21,409 nucleotides of DNA from Asterionellopsis glacialis (Eukaryota; Bacillariophyta; Plagiogrammaphyceae; Rhaphoneidales; Asterionellopsidaceae). Below the pieces are notes generated by a model. That model worked only from the letters and a program-made list of their open reading frames with translations. It searched no databases and was not told the DNA's origin. The position numbers and the translations under genes are program-made. Every line of letters begins with the position of its first letter. Within the stretch, counting starts at the first letter, position 1. Location: the NCBI GenBank assembly GCA_014885115.2, contig WKLE02001520.1:1-21409 (forward strand), read 5' to 3'. Positions 8,656 through 18,018 of the stretch are shown here, in pieces.

Positions 8656-11271
8656 TCAATTAAGTCCAAGATTCTCTCTAAGACTCTCGATGGCACTTGT
8701 GTGGTGCTCTATCTTTGACAAGATGTGTTCCTTTGATGCAACAGGATGATAATAGAAGCATCGAGAGCCACTGGCAAGCTTGCAGTTCGTGTACGCAAAC
8801 TCATTGCATGATCCAAGGGTTTCATCTTCGCAAGATTTGGAAACAACAATTGGTGCAGTAGATGGAACTTGGGGTTGAACCGATTGTGTATATGTGGGAA
8901 TGATTGAAGGCGGGTCTGGAAAACTTTCGTTGGTGGTGTCCGTAGGCGTTGCTGAAGGTTCCGAAGAAGGCTCTAAACTGAAAGGAACTTTTGTGGAACC
9001 AGGAGATGGAACTTGGGTGGAAACTTCAGTAGGGGTTGATGATGGTGTCGCTTCATTTTGTTCCGGAGAAGGAGGTGGTGGAGGACTCTTTGTACAATGT
9101 TTCGTTGGAAGTATTGTAGGCACCTCGGTGGGCGATTCTGTCGTTCCCTTGTTTTCAATAGTAGTAGGGGGCACAGATGGCGTGTCCATGGGTCTATAAT
9201 CAGTAGGCGCTGACGTTGGTGCATCTGACTCTCTCGTGATTGGGCCACCAGTGGGCACTGCTATTGGCCAACCCGTCGGCTTCACCGTCTGATAACCAGT
9301 GGTTGCTTGTGTTGGATCTAATGTAGGCTGATCTGGAGCTCCTTTGCTTCCATTGATACTGGGTGACATAGAGGGTTGATCTGGGTTTGTAATTAATGTT
9401 GGAATGTGAGTTGGAACTAGAGTTGGCCTGGATTGTTGACCAATAGGTGTTGCAGTCGGCCAATCCGTGAGCTTCTTAGTCGGGTCAGTGCTGGGTTCTG
9501 CTGTTGTACCCACGGATGGATGATTTGAGACTCCGCTGCTTTTACTCTTGGTGGGTGCCATCGAGGGTGGAGCCGTCGGCGAGCTAGTAGGCACAAATGT
9601 GGGTTTGTAGGTCGGGTCGTGGGTATGCATCGGTGCTTGCTCGATGCTTGGCTTTTTGGTTGGATTAAAAGTTTTCATAGGACTTGGATTAAGTTCATAT
9701 CGAGTAGGTGATGATGTCGGTGGTTCAGAAGGTTCTTTGATTGGAATCTTAGAGGGCACTGGTTCCGGTCCACCGATTGGATTCTTGGTTGGATTATTTG
9801 TAAATAGGGGGGTTGGCATTCCAGTAGGTTTGATGTAAATCCTAGTTGGTGGTGAGCTTGCTCCATCCGTAGGTTGCACTGTTGGGGTGCTATTAGGATA
9901 ATCTGTTGGTTGACCAGATGAGACTTCGGTGGGTGACTCCGTCACTCCGGACATTCCGTCGTTTGTTGGCTCAACAGAGGGTTCTGCGGTTGCTAGGACT
10001 GTAGGAATATTGGATGGTGGAAATGATGTTGGTAAATTTGCGTCATCTGTGGGTTCGACGGATGGAGCACTCCTGAAATAAACTGTTGGCTGGCCTGAAG
10101 GGACATTCGTAGTTGTAGCAGTAGGTGAATCTGTTACGACTGAAGGTACTTCCGTTGATAATAACGTAAGGGTATTGGTTGGTTGATTAGAGGGTGAAGT
10201 TTGCACCATTGGTGAAGGTGCAGTAGAGGAGCACTCGACACATGAACACTCTGAGAAGGAGGGATGAAAACTATTGTAGAACAATGAATCTTGTGTGCCA
10301 TCTCTGGGCCAAAATTGTGTGGAAGTTCCGTCTCGAAATTCAAACCAAAATGATTCTGCTGTCGGTTGGCCGTTGAAATGATCGATATCTTCTGGTAATC
10401 GTAAAAATCCTTCTTCTTCGAGGTCGATAAAGGACTTTGAAGGACACGAATTGGCAAATTTACCGTAACCTGGGAAAAGTGGGGTACCTTTTGAGGAACA
10501 AGTTGTATTGAAGTATGTGTGGAATGGATACGGAGTTGGACTGGGCTGATCGGCTTCAGATTCTGTCGATGAGTGAACCAAACCGATCAATTCTGGTAGA
10601 GATTGAGTAAAATCAATAGCTCCTGAGAGTTGGGTTGCAACAACGCAGATATCTACATGGGTCGTGTTCGCAGAGTCATCCATCGTTAAGGAATCCATAA
10701 GAGTACAGCCATATGGTTGAAATGTAATTGGACTTTTAATGGAATCGTAACATTCGCAGTCAATGAATTGGAAGTATCCGGAAGGGAATGGATGGAATGC
10801 ATAGGGATTCAAGCCACAGTCTTCATTTCCCTGAAAACCAGTCGCAAAGGTCAACTCCCCCTTAAGACATCCGTGCCAACGAAGTTTGAGAGAACTTGCA
10901 CCACCTTGACAACACGAATTACAATGTTGCGAAGAATAGTTTTCGTAGCATCTTGGACATGCATCGAGAAATGGGCTATGGTTCTGATCTTCGGCATCGT
11001 TCTCACCATTGCATTGCGTATAACATGATTGGGCGTTGACGTCGAATGGAGATGGAAGATCGAACAAGTTTCGACCGTTATTGGTCAGTCTGTTCCCCCC
11101 TCGCAAGAGTGATCCTTGAGTTGATGCTTCCATATCATGGTGCGCTTCAGCAATAGAATGTTTGCATACAAGGATTGATACAGAGAATAATAGCATTGTC
11201 TTTGTTAGAAGACAAGTGTAATATGCCGATGAAGCAATACTTACTTTTGCAGGACGTTCCATGGTCATCAT
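8656..11271 (-). CDS. Secreted Cys-rich protein with long PT-rich stalk
   Basis: An 871-residue frame with no recognised catalytic domain. An N-terminal hydrophobic segment (~27-37) followed by AEA|HH near residue 43 is a good signal peptide, so the product is probably secreted or cell-surface. Residues ~83-347 form a cysteine-rich region with about 18 Cys, including close pairs at 105/108, 117/120/121, 172/174 and 342/344/347, which suggests disulfides. Residues ~350-805 are a Pro/Thr/Ser stalk of loosely repeated 'PTxxPT' and 'SxEPT' units, like the PT-type repeats common in stramenopile secreted proteins and probably O-glycosylated. The C-terminal 61 residues have four Cys (814, 822, 830, 838) and a charged helical tail, with no GPI-type hydrophobic end. 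A role in the cell wall, adhesion or mucilage is plausible but not shown. GTAAGT occurs just after codon 8, but the frame continues through the signal peptide, so I keep it as one exon. It is divergent from the fucosyltransferase-like gene. Confidence 0.8.
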   Translation of the reverse strand: MMTMERPAKVSIASSAYYTCLLTKTMLLFSVSILVCKHSIAEAHHDMEASTQGSLLRGGNRLTNNGRNLFDLPSPFDVNAQSCYTQCNGENDAEDQNHSPFLDACPRCYENYSSQHCNSCCQGGASSLKLRWHGCLKGELTFATGFQGNEDCGLNPYAFHPFPSGYFQFIDCECYDSIKSPITFQPYGCTLMDSLTMDDSANTTHVDICVVATQLSGAIDFTQSLPELIGLVHSSTESEADQPSPTPYPFHTYFNTTCSSKGTPLFPGYGKFANSCPSKSFIDLEEEGFLRLPEDIDHFNGQPTAESFWFEFRDGTSTQFWPRDGTQDSLFYNSFHPSFSECSCVECSSTAPSPMVQTSPSNQPTNTLTLLSTEVPSVVTDSPTATTTNVPSGQPTVYFRSAPSVEPTDDANLPTSFPPSNIPTVLATAEPSVEPTNDGMSGVTESPTEVSSGQPTDYPNSTPTVQPTDGASSPPTRIYIKPTGMPTPLFTNNPTKNPIGGPEPVPSKIPIKEPSEPPTSSPTRYELNPSPMKTFNPTKKPSIEQAPMHTHDPTYKPTFVPTSSPTAPPSMAPTKSKSSGVSNHPSVGTTAEPSTDPTKKLTDWPTATPIGQQSRPTLVPTHIPTLITNPDQPSMSPSINGSKGAPDQPTLDPTQATTGYQTVKPTGWPIAVPTGGPITRESDAPTSAPTDYRPMDTPSVPPTTIENKGTTESPTEVPTILPTKHCTKSPPPPPSPEQNEATPSSTPTEVSTQVPSPGSTKVPFSLEPSSEPSATPTDTTNESFPDPPSIIPTYTQSVQPQVPSTAPIVVSKSCEDETLGSCNEFAYTNCKLASGSRCFYYHPVASKEHILSKIEHHTSAIESLRENLGLN

Positions 11272-11771
11272 GTTTGTTGTTCCCTCTTGCGTGTACTAGA
11301 GCGCTTTTGGGTGCGTTATCAAATAAAAATTATGAGCAACTGATCGGCAACGATTTTGTTGAACACGTAAAAATAATTTCAAAATTATAGAAGAATTTGT
11401 GGCGATGATTTTCGAAGTATGAATCGTGGATATGGAATCGTTGGATCTTGAAATCTATCAACGCAACTGACATTTTTTGGGTTGGTTGGTTGGTCGGTAA
11501 AAATACTTAGCCTTAGTAGAATGTCTTTTCAGTCATTTTCGCCTTAAGGTTTTATGCCAATTTTCTCCCACCAACTGCTCCACCTAAAATCTCCCATCAC
11601 GCTTGTGAGTGAGTGACATGTTGTGAAGAAACAATTTTGAACAGTTTTGAAGACCCGAAAGGAACTAGACACAAAACGACAATGACCAACTAATAATTCT
11701 GGTTGTCTCTATAACCGGCTCAAAGAAGGAAACGTTCACTTCATAGCTCTACAACTTAGGGAGAGACAATC
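11272..11771. other. Divergent promoter region
   Basis: 500 bases between the start codons of the PT-rich gene (leftward) and the fucosyltransferase-like gene (rightward). It includes a GGTTGGTTGGTTGGTCGG run at about 11480. I see no further gene, tRNA or exact TACCWGGTA motif. Confidence 0.55.
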
Positions 11772-14582
11772 ATGTCATCACATCGCGGTAGTCATCGCCC
11801 TACAAGGAGAGCAGCAGGACGTACGCGGAAAGAATGGGATCCAGATCGCTTTTTCCGTAGTGATGGAAATTCATCGCAACAATTACCACTTCATCATCAA
11901 CGTCCTCATGACCCTATCGAAGTTACTCCAGAAGATTCAAATAGTGATTATGATTCGGGTATGAAAAAGAGACGAAAGAAATCCACACGTCGAAATCTGA
12001 TCATAATAACTACGGTAGGTTGTTTCGCTTATTTATTTTGGAAAGCTAGTATTTCATCGTCGTCAGCAAAAGAAAAGATGCCTAAAATAGCAGATATGAT
12101 GGAACAAGAATTACATGACATTGAGGCTCAATCATCATTGACTGCGAAGACTTCAGATCAAAGTGTTCATGTTGTCACAAGACTTCATAATGGGAAAACA
12201 ACAACATCGTCCTTTCAGAACAACAACAATAACAACATCAATCATCATATGGGTGGATTGGAAAGTACGCATCAAGTTATGAATGATCAGCACAACCAAA
12301 TAGATAGATCACAACAGTTGGGTGGTACACATAATATAGATCAAAATGTCGATTTGGGTGGTATATCGCAGGGAGAAGTTGTACAGATACTGGGACAGAG
12401 CAAGTACCAAAATAATAATAACAACTTTGTCCCGCAAGGAGGCCAACCAATCAATATACAACAGCAATTTGCTCCACAGCAAGATCAAATTCAGTTTCCA
12501 CTCCAACAGCAGCTACCACAACCCATTAACATAGCAGATAATCAAGTACAACAGAATCAGTACGTTGGTGGTACTGGAGGTGGTGGGGTACTTACAGGTC
12601 CTGATGGACTAGGACAAGGAATTCCAATAAATCAGTTGGCAAATAATTATGGAGCCGGATTATCCAATACTTTTCCACAAAACAATGGGAATATACTCTC
12701 AGCTGCGAATGGTGGCAATATCAACAACGGTATTGGCGGTAGTATGTTGTTGGCACCGAATCAAGAAGAACTACTACAACAAATACTCGAAGAGCAAAAA
12801 ACACAGCCACCTGAACCATTATTAAAGTGTGATGACTTCGGAGGGCCTTCTGATCAATCCATCGTGAATGATATGGTATATTGGGAAGATTTCTCTACAG
12901 ATTATGATTTTGTTAGTCCTTTCTATAGCAAACATTCAGTCAAGTATATCACGTTTGAACCAGATTCTGGTGGTTGGAACAATCGACGGATGATGATGGA
13001 AACGATGCTTGTTTTGGCTCATGCAACCGGTCGTATCTTGGTATTACCACCCAAGGAAGCAATCCCTCTAATGGTAAGATTTTGAAGTGTGCAATGTGCT
13101 CTAGATGGCTTACTACCCGTGTTGATTTTATGGCAAACTCACTCACTCATAATCGTTTTGCGTTACAAAGAGAGAAGATAGTGGTTCTGCTGCATTTCAA
13201 GACTTTATGGATTTATTTGGTATTGCTAAGAAGTACAAAGGGATTCGTGTCATGACCATGGAAGATTTCTTGAAAAAGGAAGGTCTTCAAGGTCGATTAG
13301 TTCGTGGTAATACAGTCATGGCCCCACCCAATGGACGGGTGAATTGGGATTCAGCAGAGAATATGCCTGAATTGTGGGGTTATTTAAGAACTGTAAGTCG
13401 TATACCCAAAGACTGGGATACGGAATCTTGTTTATTGGCATTCCCGGCCACTAAGGAAAGCGAGAATGCAGAATCAATATCTAAAACATTTTCTGATATT
13501 TGGGATGCACGTGATGGACGAAAGGCACCAAATCCACTCCATTTCCAAGGCCGGCCTGTACCAGTAGACGCTCCAGCTATTGAAAGAATGCGTGAGGCAT
13601 TAGCAGATCGGAAGGAATTATGTTTGTACGACGAAACCTTACAACATGAAAGGTTAATTCATATCCCATTAACACCTATTGGAAAGTCACAACTTTTGAC
13701 ACACTTTTATTCCTTTATCTTCTTTGAAGATTGGCGCCATGATGTTTGGGCAAAGCGAATGGTAAGATGAAATATAGATCTAATTATCGATTGAAAATCC
13801 AAAAAATATGTTCTAATATGTGTAATTTCTTGTCTTTATTATAGGTAAGAGACCAAATGCGTTACATGGATTCAATCGTGTGTGCAGCAGCACGTGTAGT
13901 AGAAGCACTAGAACAGAGTGGAGTAGAGCACAATAAAGTAGTGGGAGGAAACAATGATGGCAATCCATTCGCAGAAAATCATGCATATCTTGGTGCTGCT
14001 GCGGCTGTTGGTGATGGCACTGCTGCTGCTGGTGGTAGTGGTAGTGATGATCATGTAGATGATTCATTTTTTCATGCAATCCATATTCGTCATACGGGTG
14101 ACTTCGTTGATCATTATCCTGACACAAATGTAGATATTTCTACAATTTTATCAGAATTGCCCAATTCGATCAAAGCAAATTCAACACTTTATATTACTAG
14201 TGATGACCAAGATGACAACCATCGGCTATTCTTCAAGCAGTTTGAAGAACACTTCAAGGTATACTTTTTGAGTGACTTTGAAAATTTGTTAGGTGATGCC
14301 ATACCTCCATTATATTATGGAATGATTGATCAATTAGTAGCTGCAAGATCCAAAATATTTGTCGGCGTGTACTATTCTACATTTTCGGGGTATATCAATC
14401 GATTGCGTGGATACTACAGTGTCAAGAAAAAAATAGATGGATATAAAGATGGAATACTTCAAAGTTATTACTATGCTCCACATGATAAAAAGAAACAAAT
14501 GCGCATTTATCATGCTATTCGACGACCAGCATTTATGCGAGAGTATCCAGTGTCATGGAGAGATATTGACAAGAGCATATGA
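11772..14582 (+). CDS. O-fucosyltransferase-like type II membrane protein, three exons
   Basis: The exons are 11772-13073, 13171-13761 and 13845-14582, all joined in phase 0, giving 876 residues. A basic cytoplasmic tail precedes one membrane anchor (~75-93), the topology of Golgi glycosyltransferases. Residues ~100-380 are an Asn/Gln-rich stem. The catalytic part runs from ~392 to the end and carries marks of the GDP-fucose O-fucosyltransferase superfamily: GGWNNRR at 400-406, HIRHTGDF at 711-718 (Arg713 is the candidate GDP-fucose-binding arginine), YITSDD at 747-752, and DQLVAARSKIFVG...YSTFSGYINRLRG at 793-820. Such enzymes transfer fucose to protein or glycan acceptors in the ER or Golgi. 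An Ala/Gly/Asp-rich insertion of about 30 residues sits just before the HIRHTGDF motif. The acceptor is unknown and related families (alpha-1,6 or plant O-FucT types) cannot be separated by eye. The exon 2 acceptor (ACAAAG|AGA) is weak and rests mainly on frame. Confidence 0.83.
13074..13170 (+). other. Intron 1 of the fucosyltransferase-like gene
   Basis: 97 nt, donor ATG|GTAAGA, acceptor TTACAAAG|AGA, phase 0. Other nearby AGs are out of frame. Splicing gives IPLM-REDSGSAAFQ. The A before the AG makes this acceptor unusual. Confidence 0.65.
13762..13844 (+). other. Intron 2 of the fucosyltransferase-like gene
   Basis: 83 nt, donor ATG|GTAAGA, acceptor ATTATAG|GTAAGA, phase 0, splicing to KRM-VRDQMRY. 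GGTAAGA occurs at both ends (13761-13767 and 13844-13850), a 7-bp direct repeat around the intron. Only one placement gives GT-AG. Confidence 0.85.
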
Positions 14583-15459
14583 GACGAAAAAGAAGAAGGA
14601 GCGGAAGACGTTATTGGGTGCTGCTGTACATGTTGCACTATGGATTGACTAAGATGCTCAGTTAGAGTGAAGAAAATGCATCTACAATAGGACCTCGAAA
14701 TATTCAAATTCCAAATCACCAAGCAGGTTTCCTACAAGGAAATACCTATCCACAGAATAATTCAAAAAAAGAATGGGATATTTTTAAGCAGCGTCACTCG
14801 AAACAAGTCCGTTGTTTTTATCAGATTCACTGTCCGGACTATCAGCACTGGTATCTGTTGTCTAGTTATCCGCACTGGTGTATTAATAATTACTGTCACT
14901 AAGTAGTAATAAAGATTTGACAGCCCTCATCTGTGTTTCTTCCTCTTTTGAATTAAAAAAAAAATTATCTTCTTTCATCTTTTGGTATTCGATCCTTGTA
15001 GTTATGCTTCTTCTCTTGATTTTTTTTGTACAAGGTTTTGATCCATTCCGGGTCTTTTTCTTTTCGTTCGCGGTAGTATTTTGACACATAGATTTTACCA
15101 TCCGGATTATTTTAACTCAATAGGGTTAAGGACAGGACTAGTAATATTATTCGACCAAGTAAGGTTCGAGATAAAATACAAAACTGGAACATGGACGGTT
15201 CGAGTGATTCGAAAAGGTCATTGCGATCGGGCCGTTGAGAGGGTTGTTTTTGTTTTGTCCGAAGCAAGCAAGCAAGCATCTAATCATCCGTCACCGCAAT
15301 CAAGATCTTCTTTTATTTTCTTGCCATTTCTTGCATTTTTTTTTTTACCCTGTCGATTTTCAGTCGCGTTTAGATCACAAGAGGGGCATCACCATAGACT
15401 TGAAACATACACTCAGAGAAGGTCTTTCACATTAAAAGGAAATTCAAGAAACAAAAATA
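14583..15459. other. Intergenic region upstream of NSF
   Basis: 877 bases holding the 3' end of the fucosyltransferase-like gene and the promoter/5' UTR of NSF. It has T-runs near 15337-15347, an A-run at 14955-14964, and an orphan minus-strand frame at 14965-15111. I see no tRNA or recognisable regulatory motif. Confidence 0.55.
14965..15111 (-). pseudogene. Orphan 48-codon basic frame, possible gene fragment
   Basis: This minus-strand frame has no ATG and is bounded by TAA on both sides. It reads NNPDGKIYVSKYYRERKE, then KDPEWIKTLYKKNQEKKHNY, ending KDERR. The Lys/Glu/Tyr pattern recalls the basic helical repeats often next to HNH-type nucleases in mobile elements. No acceptor AG lies between the upstream stop and the frame, so it is not an obvious terminal exon. 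It may be a decayed fragment or chance. A longer overlapping frame at 14883-15101 starts with ATG but looks less protein-like. Confidence 0.2.
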
Positions 15460-17742
15460 ATGTCATCCTCGTCGTCTTCCAAAAGACGAAGTGGATTAAC
15501 CTTGGCTGTTGGTAATTTACCATCGAATCGATTAGCTTTAACAGATCGCGTGTACGTTTCTGACAACGTATTCCATGCTATTTCCAAGGCATTGTCACCT
15601 GAACAAACACCTAATCCAGTCCTAATTACGATAGGATCGCATCCGTATGCATGTGAAGGACATCCCAAGGTACCTGATAATGAAGTTGCTTTGAATGGAT
15701 TACAACGTCGATTTTGTCAATACAGTTTAGGTACGCAAGTAACTGTCCGTCCCTTTCGAGCACCACCTAACTTTGCCTTGGCAACCTTGGAATTATCTGT
15801 GGATATGTTGGCCAAGAGTAAGTCCAAGTCGGGCGGGAAACCACGAGAATTTGATACCGACCGATTAGCCAACGATGTTTTGTTGGCGTATGAAAATCAA
15901 ATTTTTCAAGTAGGACGTAATCTTGCCATGGACTTTGAAGGAACTAAAATTGAGTTAATTGTCAAAGCTGTTGGACAAATGGATTTGAAACAACATGATG
16001 GGAGTGGAGATGGTGATGGTGAACCCACGGCTACCATGGGAACCTTACTGGCACCGACGGACCTGAAGTTTAGTCGTGCCGATGGTGCTACAGGTATTGC
16101 ATTGGTGGGGAACAAAATTGCGGGATCCGGTGCAGGTGGTGCCGGCAATATCTTTTTAAGTGATTTTGATTTTGAAAAATTAGGTATTGGTGGATTAGAT
16201 AGTGAATTCAATGAAATCTTTCGTCGTGCCTTTGCAAGTCGTATATGGCCTGCACACATCATCAAACAAATGGGTATCAATCACGTACGTGGTATGTTAT
16301 TGTTTGGACCACCCGGTTGTGGTAAGACCTTGATTGCACGTCAAATTGGAAAGGTCTTGAATGCACGTGAACCTAAAATTGTCAATGGTCCTGAAATTCT
16401 AAATAAATTTGTGGGAGGTAGTGAAGAGAAGATTCGTGAATTATTCGCGGAAGCGGAAAAGGAACAATTAGAAGCAGGTGATCATTCCATGTTGCATATT
16501 ATCATTATGGATGAAATGGATGCTATTTGTAAGCAACGTGGTACAGTCCGTGATGGAACGGGTGTCTCTGATTCGGTAGTGAATCAATTGCTATCTAAAA
16601 TTGATGGTGTAGATTCGCTCAATAACATTTTGCTAATAGGTATGACAAATCGTAAAGATATGATTGATGATGCTCTCTTACGTCCAGGACGTTTAGAAGT
16701 ACATGTTGAAATTGGTTTACCTGATACCAAGGGACGCTTACAAATTTTAAACATTCATACGAAAAATATGAAAGCCAATAATCGTATTGAACCTGAAGTG
16801 ATGGATCGTATGGGTGATTTAGCTGAAAAATGTAAAAACTTTTCAGGTGCTGAAATTGAAGGTTTAGTCAAGGCAGCAACATCATTCGCATTAACACGTT
16901 GCGTAGATGTGAAGGATCTAAGTAAAGCACCTGATGAGAAGCACTTGATTCTTCAATATGCTGACTTTGAACGTGCCTTGAATGATGTGGAACCCAAGTT
17001 TGGTGCCAAAAGTACAGAACTTAAGGCTCTGTACCGTAATGGCTTTGTCCCCTATGGTGAATCATTCGATATGCTTATGAGTAACATGGAACGACTTGTA
17101 GAACAGGTTAGGACATCTACTAAAACACCTTTGATGAGTGTTTTGTTACAGGGTCCACCCAATTCCGGAAAGACAGCTGTTGCTGCCAAAGTTGCGGTCG
17201 ATGCTGGTTTCCCATTTGTTCGTATGATATCAGCCGATGAAATGATTGGTCATGGTGAAGCCTCCAAATGTCAAACAATCCATAGAGCATTCTTAGATTC
17301 TTACAAATCACCACTATCCATTATTTTTATTGATGACATTGAACGTATCATTGAATACGTCCCCATTGGACCTCGGTTTTCCAATACTGTCCTTCAGACG
17401 TTATTGGTATTGCTGAAGAAGATTCCACCGGATGAAGGACGTCGTTTGTTGGTGATTGGTACAACAAGTTGTCCACATTTATTAGAAGACTTGGGTTTGA
17501 CACAAGCCTTTGGTGTTCAACAGGCTGTACCATTGTTGGAGGATCCTAAACAAGTTACGGAAGTCTTGCGTATGGCAGCCCATATGCATGAAAGGGATGC
17601 TACTGCGATTGCCAAAGCAATTAATAAACCTATTGGTATCAAGCATCTCTTGATGGTAGCAGAAATGGCACGTCAATCCTCTCAAGATGGTGCTGTAGAT
17701 GTGAATGTATTCATGGAATGCCTCCACACGGTCGGTTACTAA
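15460..17742 (+). CDS. NSF: NSF / Sec18 vesicle-fusion ATPase
   Basis: A complete, intronless 760-residue protein, close to the usual length of NSF. NSF is a hexameric AAA+ ATPase that, with SNAP adaptors, disassembles SNARE complexes after membrane fusion throughout the secretory pathway. The N domain is about 1-215. D1 has Walker A GPPGCGKT at 283-290, Walker B IIMDEMD with D351/E352, and a second-region-of-homology stretch TNRKDMIDDALLRPGR with the expected arginines. D2 has Walker A GPPNSGKT at 565-572 and the NSF-type Walker B IFIDDIERI with D625/D626, followed by YVPIGPRFSN, which is typical of NSF and separates it from Cdc48/p97. The ATG at 15460 lies in the context AAAATAATGT and no earlier in-frame start improves the alignment. 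A glycine/aspartate-rich insertion occurs at ~182-195 in the N domain. Identification is secure. Confidence 0.97.
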   Translation: MSSSSSSKRRSGLTLAVGNLPSNRLALTDRVYVSDNVFHAISKALSPEQTPNPVLITIGSHPYACEGHPKVPDNEVALNGLQRRFCQYSLGTQVTVRPFRAPPNFALATLELSVDMLAKSKSKSGGKPREFDTDRLANDVLLAYENQIFQVGRNLAMDFEGTKIELIVKAVGQMDLKQHDGSGDGDGEPTATMGTLLAPTDLKFSRADGATGIALVGNKIAGSGAGGAGNIFLSDFDFEKLGIGGLDSEFNEIFRRAFASRIWPAHIIKQMGINHVRGMLLFGPPGCGKTLIARQIGKVLNAREPKIVNGPEILNKFVGGSEEKIRELFAEAEKEQLEAGDHSMLHIIIMDEMDAICKQRGTVRDGTGVSDSVVNQLLSKIDGVDSLNNILLIGMTNRKDMIDDALLRPGRLEVHVEIGLPDTKGRLQILNIHTKNMKANNRIEPEVMDRMGDLAEKCKNFSGAEIEGLVKAATSFALTRCVDVKDLSKAPDEKHLILQYADFERALNDVEPKFGAKSTELKALYRNGFVPYGESFDMLMSNMERLVEQVRTSTKTPLMSVLLQGPPNSGKTAVAAKVAVDAGFPFVRMISADEMIGHGEASKCQTIHRAFLDSYKSPLSIIFIDDIERIIEYVPIGPRFSNTVLQTLLVLLKKIPPDEGRRLLVIGTTSCPHLLEDLGLTQAFGVQQAVPLLEDPKQVTEVLRMAAHMHERDATAIAKAINKPIGIKHLLMVAEMARQSSQDGAVDVNVFMECLHTVGY

Positions 17743-18018
17743 AGTTAGGAAGGAAGGAGGGAAGGAACACAAGTGACAACGGGACGGGCATACATTCTTG
17801 GACTAGATTTTATATAAGTTTAAAGAAAAAATTAAATAAGCCAACAATAAAAAATAAAATTTATTGATGATTCAAATATAAACGAAGTCTTTTCGAAGTA
17901 AAAGTCGTGTTTGTGTATAAGGTTGCTTTCAAAAGCATTTATTATAATAGCATGTAGAGAACTTTTGATTTAAAAAAATCCTTCTATGAAAAGATAGTGT
18001 AAAAATGTGCAAGTCAAA
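17743..18018. other. Shared 3' region of NSF and the RING-H2 gene
   Basis: 276 bases between convergent genes. It is AT-rich, with several AATAAA-like strings near 17830-17860 that could serve as polyadenylation signals for NSF. Confidence 0.5.

Noticed and set aside
8894..9838. Plus-strand Gly/Val/Ser-rich frames (for example 8894-9199 and 9644-9838)
   Set aside because: They are the antisense of the Pro/Thr/Ser stalk of the secreted protein; open frames opposite such repeats are expected.
13813..14127. Minus-strand His/Gln-rich frame
   Set aside because: Antisense of the Ala/Gly/Asp insertion in the fucosyltransferase-like exon 3, which lies in a well-supported frame.
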